Assembly (NCBI GenBank): GCA_003553305.1
Contig: PWEB01000066.1
Span: 1 to 10,731, forward strand
Reading direction: 5' to 3'
DNA: 10,731 nucleotides
From: Syntrophomonadaceae bacterium
GTDB taxonomy: Bacteria; Bacillota; Dethiobacteria; DTU022
The notes beneath the pieces are model-generated. The model was not told the DNA's origin, did no database searches, and was given only the letters and a program-made list of their open reading frames with translations. The position numbers and the translations under genes are program-made. This document shows, one piece after another, positions 7,517 to 10,731 of this stretch; position 1 is the first letter of the stretch; every line of letters begins with the position of its first letter.

Positions 7517-8860
7517 ATGGATACGCAGCGGAATGGTAAGCCGTCACGTGCTGAAAGCAGTGATCAGCCAGGTAAGGAGCAGCCTTTCTCGTATGCCAAG
7601 ATTTGGTGGATCGGATTCGGGTTTTTAGGTGTTCAACTGGCCTTTACCACTTACAATGCTTTCTTGCCCCTGATGTACCGTGAATTCATTGAGTCAAGAG
7701 CTTTAATCGGTCTGTTGATGGGGACTGATAACCTGATCGGGCTCTTATTGATCCCGGTAATTGGCGCCTGGTCCGATAGAGTTAACTCAAAGCTGGGTCG
7801 CCGGCTTCCGTTTGTGATTGTAGCCCTACCGTTAGCAGCTCTGACTTTTTTTGCCATTCCGTTTACCTCTGTTATGTTATGGACCCTGATCATCACCGAG
7901 GTAGTTTTTACGACGGCTATGCATTCTTATCGCGGGCCGATTATTTCTTTGATGCCCGACCACACCCCACCCGAGAAACGCTCTACCTCTAATGGTATTA
8001 TCAACCTGATGGGCGGAATCGGCACCTTGATCGCTTTCGGCGGCCTGTCACTGCTTTATGATATTGATCCACGGCTGACTTTTGGTGTCGGCGCTGTGAT
8101 TTTAATGTTCACCCTGGTAATAGTATGGATAAAGGCTGACCGTTACCCCCCCTATATTGACAATTCCCCAGTTGCCTCTAAAAATCCGATTAAAGAAGCG
8201 TTCGTTGGTATTAAGCTGCTCTTCCAGCCTGCTTACCGGGGACAGGTCCTGGTCCTTGCTGCGATGCTTTCTTATTTTATAGGCTTTGCGGGTCTTGATG
8301 CGATGTTTCCGATCTACGGGGTGGAGACGCTGGGCTTGACTGAGGGCCGTGCTGCATTTATCCTGACCACTTTTGCTGGATCTTTTCTTGTATTTGCCTT
8401 GCTGGCTGGGTGGATCGGAACACGGATTGGTAAAATTCCCGCAATGCTATGGGGGTTGGCTATTGTGCCGGGGCTTTTCCTGGTTGCAATACCGGTACGT
8501 GAACCATTTATTATCGGGGGAATCTTTGTGCTGGCCGGTTTTGCCTGGGCTCTTGTCAATGTACAGGGTATGCCGCTGATCGCTGACCTTGGTGGCAGGG
8601 ATCGGGTCGGATATTATATCGGGCTTTACTATATATTTACAATGACCGGTCAAATGGTCGGTCCATTTGTGCTTGGTTCTGCGATGGATGTGATGGGCAA
8701 CCAGGGGATGTTCATTGCCGGAGCTGCTGTCTATGCCCTGGGATTTGTTTTGCTGCGGGCCGGGCACCGCCGACTCGGTGCTGATCCAGAGGAAATTGCC
8801 CGGAAGAGCCGAATAAAGGATTTTGAAAACGGGGCCGATCTGCCTGCAGATGGACATTAA
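7517..8860 (+). CDS. Major facilitator transporter, SLC45/GPH-like
   Basis: A 447-residue inner-membrane protein with about twelve membrane segments starting near residue 29. It resembles the SLC45/sucrose-type and glycoside-pentoside-hexuronide symporters: the cytoplasmic loop 2-3 reads GAWSDRVNSKLGRRLPF (83-99), the MFS motif A equivalent. MPDHTPPEKRSTSNGI (146-161) is a family-like segment after helix 4-5, and GLYYIFTMTGQMVGP (369-383) lies in the C-terminal half. A sugar or glycoside symported with a cation would fit, but no sugar hydrolase is nearby and the substrate is open. The ATG at 7517 is preferred over a TTG at 7508 because AGAAAGAG (7499-7506) then lies at normal spacing. The N-terminal 25 residues are hydrophilic and the C-terminus is acidic. 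The gene is convergent with the phosphodiesterase gene. Confidence 0.9.
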   Translation: MDTQRNGKPSRAESSDQPGKEQPFSYAKIWWIGFGFLGVQLAFTTYNAFLPLMYREFIESRALIGLLMGTDNLIGLLLIPVIGAWSDRVNSKLGRRLPFVIVALPLAALTFFAIPFTSVMLWTLIITEVVFTTAMHSYRGPIISLMPDHTPPEKRSTSNGIINLMGGIGTLIAFGGLSLLYDIDPRLTFGVGAVILMFTLVIVWIKADRYPPYIDNSPVASKNPIKEAFVGIKLLFQPAYRGQVLVLAAMLSYFIGFAGLDAMFPIYGVETLGLTEGRAAFILTTFAGSFLVFALLAGWIGTRIGKIPAMLWGLAIVPGLFLVAIPVREPFIIGGIFVLAGFAWALVNVQGMPLIADLGGRDRVGYYIGLYYIFTMTGQMVGPFVLGSAMDVMGNQGMFIAGAAVYALGFVLLRAGHRRLGADPEEIARKSRIKDFENGADLPADGH

Positions 8861-8889
8861 GCAGACTGATAGCTTTTTCATCAATTTAG

Positions 8890-8904
8890 TGATCTGTCAG
8901 ATCA
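8890..8904. repeat. Perfect 15-base palindrome between convergent genes
   Basis: TGATCTG (8890-8896) and CAGATCA (8898-8904) are exact inverted copies around one base. It covers the TGA stop of the phosphodiesterase gene and lies 29 bases after the transporter stop. It could be a weak two-way terminator stem (five base pairs with a five-base loop) or chance; no T-run follows closely. Confidence 0.5.
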
Positions 8905-9693
8905 ACTCTGCCCATCCCCTGGAAGACTATAATCTTCAAGAATTGCTTTTAAGGTTTGCGGGTAATCGGTTATGATTGCTTCAATGCCTTCCGTGACAAA
9001 AACTTTCATCAGATCAGGATCATTAACAGTCCAGGGGTACAGAGGCAGATTATGCCTTTTGAATTCGGATAGAATTTCAGGGGACAGCAGATAGAAGAAA
9101 AGCGGGTGGATTGAGTAACAGCCCAGGGAAAGGGCATAGTGCCATGGTTCCTCGATTTCGTGAAGATAGATCAGTCCTGTGCGAATGTTGGGATTTATTT
9201 CGCTGCAGGCAAGCAGGCTATCCTGATTGAATGATGAAATGATGATGCGGTTCTCAAGGTTATGTTCGCTGATGGATTGAAGAACTGCTTTTTCAAGGCC
9301 AGGATATAAGTTGAGTTCGTTTTTCAACTCGATATCGAATAGGAGGGTGCTGCATTTGTACCTTTCAAAGAATTCATCAAGAGTTAAGATCTCGAGTCCG
9401 CTATATTGTGGCGCAAACCAGGCACCAGAGTCGAGAGTTTTTAGTTCAGTTAAAGTTAGGTTCTTAACCGGCCCATGACCGGTAGTTGTGCGATCTAAAG
9501 TATAATCATGAATAATTACCGGGATTTGATCTTTGCTCATCTGAACATCAAATTCAAGGCCATCAGCGCCAATTTCAAGGGCCTTATCAAATGCAGCGAT
9601 TGTGTTTTCCGGGGCCAGGGAAGAAGCTCCCCGGTGAGCAATATTGAGGATCCGAATACGGATTACCTCCCCTCGTTCAGATATATAAAACAT
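8902..9693 (-). CDS. Glycerophosphodiester phosphodiesterase (UgpQ-like)
   Basis: Hydrolyses glycerophosphodiesters to sn-glycerol 3-phosphate and an alcohol; without a signal peptide it should be cytoplasmic, like UgpQ. From the ATG at 9693 it has 263 residues. Active-site features are visible: HRGAS with His20-Arg21, APENT with Glu29, GLEFDV with Glu47 and Asp49, IHD with His62, and DIELK with Glu122. WTVND (221-225) and ITDYP (241-245) close the barrel. Family proteins normally begin only a few residues before HRG, whereas this ATG adds about a dozen and has a poor ribosome site. GGGGAGG at 9672-9666 lies eight bases before an in-frame ATT (9657-9655, codon 13), which may be the real start and would give 251 residues. 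The gene is divergent from the HAD phosphatase gene. Confidence 0.93.
   Translation of the reverse strand: MFYISERGEVIRIRILNIAHRGASSLAPENTIAAFDKALEIGADGLEFDVQMSKDQIPVIIHDYTLDRTTTGHGPVKNLTLTELKTLDSGAWFAPQYSGLEILTLDEFFERYKCSTLLFDIELKNELNLYPGLEKAVLQSISEHNLENRIIISSFNQDSLLACSEINPNIRTGLIYLHEIEEPWHYALSLGCYSIHPLFFYLLSPEILSEFKRHNLPLYPWTVNDPDLMKVFVTEGIEAIITDYPQTLKAILEDYSLPGDGQS
9666..9672 (-). promoter_or_regulatory. Strong ribosome binding site inside the annotated 5' end
   Basis: GGGGAGG on the minus strand occupies codons 7-9 of the phosphodiesterase frame counted from the ATG at 9693. It is the best ribosome site in the area and stands eight bases before an in-frame ATT (9657-9655). No ATG, GTG or TTG lies at the right distance in that frame. 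It therefore questions the ATG start. Confidence 0.55.
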
Positions 9694-9712
9694 TTTTATC
9701 TTACCCGTGGTT

Positions 9713-9718
9713 ATTATA
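9713..9718 (-). promoter_or_regulatory. Probable -10 box for the phosphodiesterase gene
   Basis: A perfect TATAAT reads on the minus strand at 9718-9713. The -35 region is poor (TTTCAT at 9741-9736, 17 bases upstream). Transcription from here would start near 9706, leaving only about 13 bases before the ATG at 9693 but about 49 before the ATT at 9657. Confidence 0.45.
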
Positions 9719-9759
9719 CCGGAGAGTTTGGCAAAATGAAATGAGAGAGGATAAAAACA

Positions 9760-9801
9760 ATGGAAAAAATAGAGGTTAGTTCAAAGTGCGGGGGTGGTTG
9801 A
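9760..9801 (+). CDS. Possible 13-residue leader peptide before the HAD gene
   Basis: An ATG at 9760 follows GAGAGG (9745-9750) at nine bases and opens a 13-codon frame encoding MEKIEVSSKCGGG, ending with TGA at 9799-9801. The HAD start ATG at 9803 begins one base later. Such spacing is typical of translational coupling, and the downstream gene has only a G-rich, imperfect ribosome site of its own. Whether the peptide has a role is unknown; no family is recognisable at this length. It could be chance. Confidence 0.35.
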   Translation: MEKIEVSSKCGGG

Positions 9802-9802
9802 G

Positions 9803-10600
9803 ATGAATGATTTTAATGATATTAAGTGTTTCCTGCTTGATATGGACGGAACTATCTACCTGGGAGAAAGTTTGATCGGTGGAGCCCGGGATTTTTTAAG
9901 AAATCTTGATGAACAGGGTAAAAAAACAATCTTTTTAACTAACAATAGTTCAAAAAATAAATATAGCTATCAGGAGAAATTATCTTCTCTGGGGATAGAT
10001 GTGGACCCGAACGACATATTTACTTCCGGAGAAGCTACAACTATCTATTTAAACAGCAAGAAGCCCGGCGCAAAATTGTTTTTACTGGGTACCCCTTTGT
10101 TAGAAGATGAATTTAGGATGGCTGGCTTTGAATTAGTTAGCCAAGGCAATCCTGATTATGTGGTATTAGGTTTTGACACCACCCTCACTTACAATAAGCT
10201 TTGGCATGCATGTGATTATATCCGCGCCGGAATCAATTACCTGGCGACTCATCCGGATTACAACTGCCCGCTGGGGGAAGGCAAATACATGCCTGATGCA
10301 GGGGCAATGATTAAGTTTATTGAAGCCTCTACCGGGGCAAATCCAGTGGTTATCGGTAAGCCTAACCATTACATCGTTGATAGTGTGTGTGAAAAATATA
10401 AGATTGAAAAAGAAAGTATGGCCATGGTCGGAGACCGCCTCTATACTGATATCAAACTTGGCATCAATGCAGGGATTACCACAGTGCTAGTCTTAAGCGG
10501 TGAAACCACACAGCAGCAATATGACGCTTCAGACATCGAAGCTTCGCATGTATTTCCTTCTATTAAAGAACTCGGCCAGGCCCTTAAGAAGAGGTGTTAA
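9803..10600 (+). CDS. HAD-family phosphatase, class IIA (NagD-like)
   Basis: A cytoplasmic Mg-dependent phosphatase of 265 residues, the usual length for NagD/AraL/p-nitrophenylphosphatase-like HAD enzymes. Motif I is FLLDMDGTIYLG with nucleophile Asp13 and acid/base Asp15. Motif II is FLTNNSS (Thr46). Motif III is VIGKPN (Lys186) and motif IV is MVGDRLYTDI (Asp211, Asp216). The C2 cap lies between motifs II and III. Family substrates include nucleotides, sugar phosphates and glycerol 3-phosphate; the sequence does not choose. Its divergent neighbour releases glycerol 3-phosphate, making that a fair guess. The ATG at 9803 is preferred over a GTG at 9794, since the G-rich stretch before 9798 then acts as ribosome site. 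The last codons and stop form the left arm of a hairpin repeat. Confidence 0.93.
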   Translation: MNDFNDIKCFLLDMDGTIYLGESLIGGARDFLRNLDEQGKKTIFLTNNSSKNKYSYQEKLSSLGIDVDPNDIFTSGEATTIYLNSKKPGAKLFLLGTPLLEDEFRMAGFELVSQGNPDYVVLGFDTTLTYNKLWHACDYIRAGINYLATHPDYNCPLGEGKYMPDAGAMIKFIEASTGANPVVIGKPNHYIVDSVCEKYKIEKESMAMVGDRLYTDIKLGINAGITTVLVLSGETTQQQYDASDIEASHVFPSIKELGQALKKRC

Positions 10601-10621
10601 GGGGACGGTTCTCTTAACACC
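10593..10621 (-). repeat. Dispersed hairpin repeat, copy 2 (inverted), overlapping a stop codon
   Basis: GGTGTTAAG (10593-10601) and CTTAACACC (10613-10621) are perfect nine-base inverted arms around GGGACGGTTCT (10602-10612). Read on the minus strand the loop is AGAACCGTCCC, as in copy 1. The left arm includes the TAA stop of the HAD gene (10598-10600). The hairpin could help end or stabilise that transcript, though only a loose AT-rich stretch follows it. Confidence 0.85.
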
Positions 10622-10663
10622 CTAATTTATTAATCAGTCAAAACCATTTGTCCAGGCAAAAGT

Positions 10664-10687
10664 TGTCAGAAGAACCGTCCCCTGACA
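10664..10687 (+). repeat. Dispersed hairpin repeat, copy 3
   Basis: TGTCAG (10664-10669) pairs perfectly with CTGACA (10682-10687) around a 12-base loop that contains AGAACCGTCCC (10671-10681). The loop matches copies 1 and 2, but the arms differ from theirs while still being complementary. It is inverted relative to copy 2, 43 bases away. Confidence 0.8.
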
Positions 10688-10700
10688 CCAACCTGATACC

Positions 10701-10729
10701 AGAATCGTCCACTGACACGTGTGTCCCCC
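10701..10729 (+). repeat. Dispersed hairpin repeat, copy 4 (degenerate)
   Basis: AGAATCGTCCACTGACAC (10701-10718) matches the corresponding part of copy 3 (10671-10688) at 16 of 18 bases, exactly 30 bases further on. Its left arm no longer pairs. The following GACAC..GTGTC (10714-10725) makes a new short inverted repeat, and the array may continue past the window end. Confidence 0.6.
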
Positions 10730-10731
10730 GA

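Noticed and set aside
8447..8884. A 145-codon minus-strand frame opposite the transporter gene
   Set aside because: It is the antisense shadow of a clear membrane transporter and has no domain resemblance.
6138..10621. A 4.5 kb composite mobile element bounded by inverted repeat copies 1 and 2
   Set aside because: The genes between are ordinary metabolic and transport genes with no transposase, one runs on the other strand, and further copies follow outside. Dispersed repeats explain this better.
10593..10731. CRISPR array
   Set aside because: The repeats differ in orientation and stems, have no regular repeat-spacer pattern, and no cas genes are present.

Overview
The window looks like chromosomal DNA of a Bacillota bacterium, probably a Clostridia-type anaerobe. 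The basis is strong AGGAGG-type ribosome binding sites, GTG starts, mid-range base composition, a long (UROC1-type) urocanase joined to a stand-alone formimidoyltransferase, and an IS66-family remnant. No marker fixes the species. All genes read on the + strand except one phosphodiesterase gene.

Positions 1-2463 carry the end of a histidine-utilisation operon: the urocanate hydratase C-terminus (hutU), imidazolonepropionase (hutI) and glutamate formimidoyltransferase (ftcD). Together they convert urocanate to imidazolonepropionate, then to formiminoglutamate, and finally to glutamate plus 5-formiminotetrahydrofolate. Histidase and the cyclodeaminase are not visible. A CPBP-family intramembrane protease and a DJ-1/PfpI-family protein follow at short spacing. 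A rho-independent terminator at about 4259-4293 probably closes this block.

Positions 4079-5141 hold no intact gene. They contain a decayed internal fragment of an IS66 transposase (about 4465-4997) with one frameshift and two in-frame stops. Next come a membrane-anchored alpha/beta hydrolase (5142-6098), a YeiH-family membrane protein (6200-7213) and an SLC45/GPH-like major facilitator transporter (7517-8860).

A glycerophosphodiesterase on the minus strand (8902-9693) is convergent with the transporter and divergent from a NagD-like (class IIA) HAD phosphatase (9803-10600). These two could act in sequence on glycerophosphodiesters, releasing glycerol phosphate and then glycerol; this is inference.

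The most unusual signal is a dispersed hairpin repeat with the conserved loop AGAACCGTCCC. One copy sits just before the YeiH gene (6138-6164), an inverted copy overlaps the HAD stop codon (10593-10621), and two more lie in tandem at the end of the window (from 10664). The stem sequence differs between copies but stays paired, while the loop is fixed. Other points of interest are a possible ATT start codon for the phosphodiesterase and a 13-codon reading frame ending one base before the HAD start. I found no complete new multi-gene system, CRISPR array, tRNA or rRNA.
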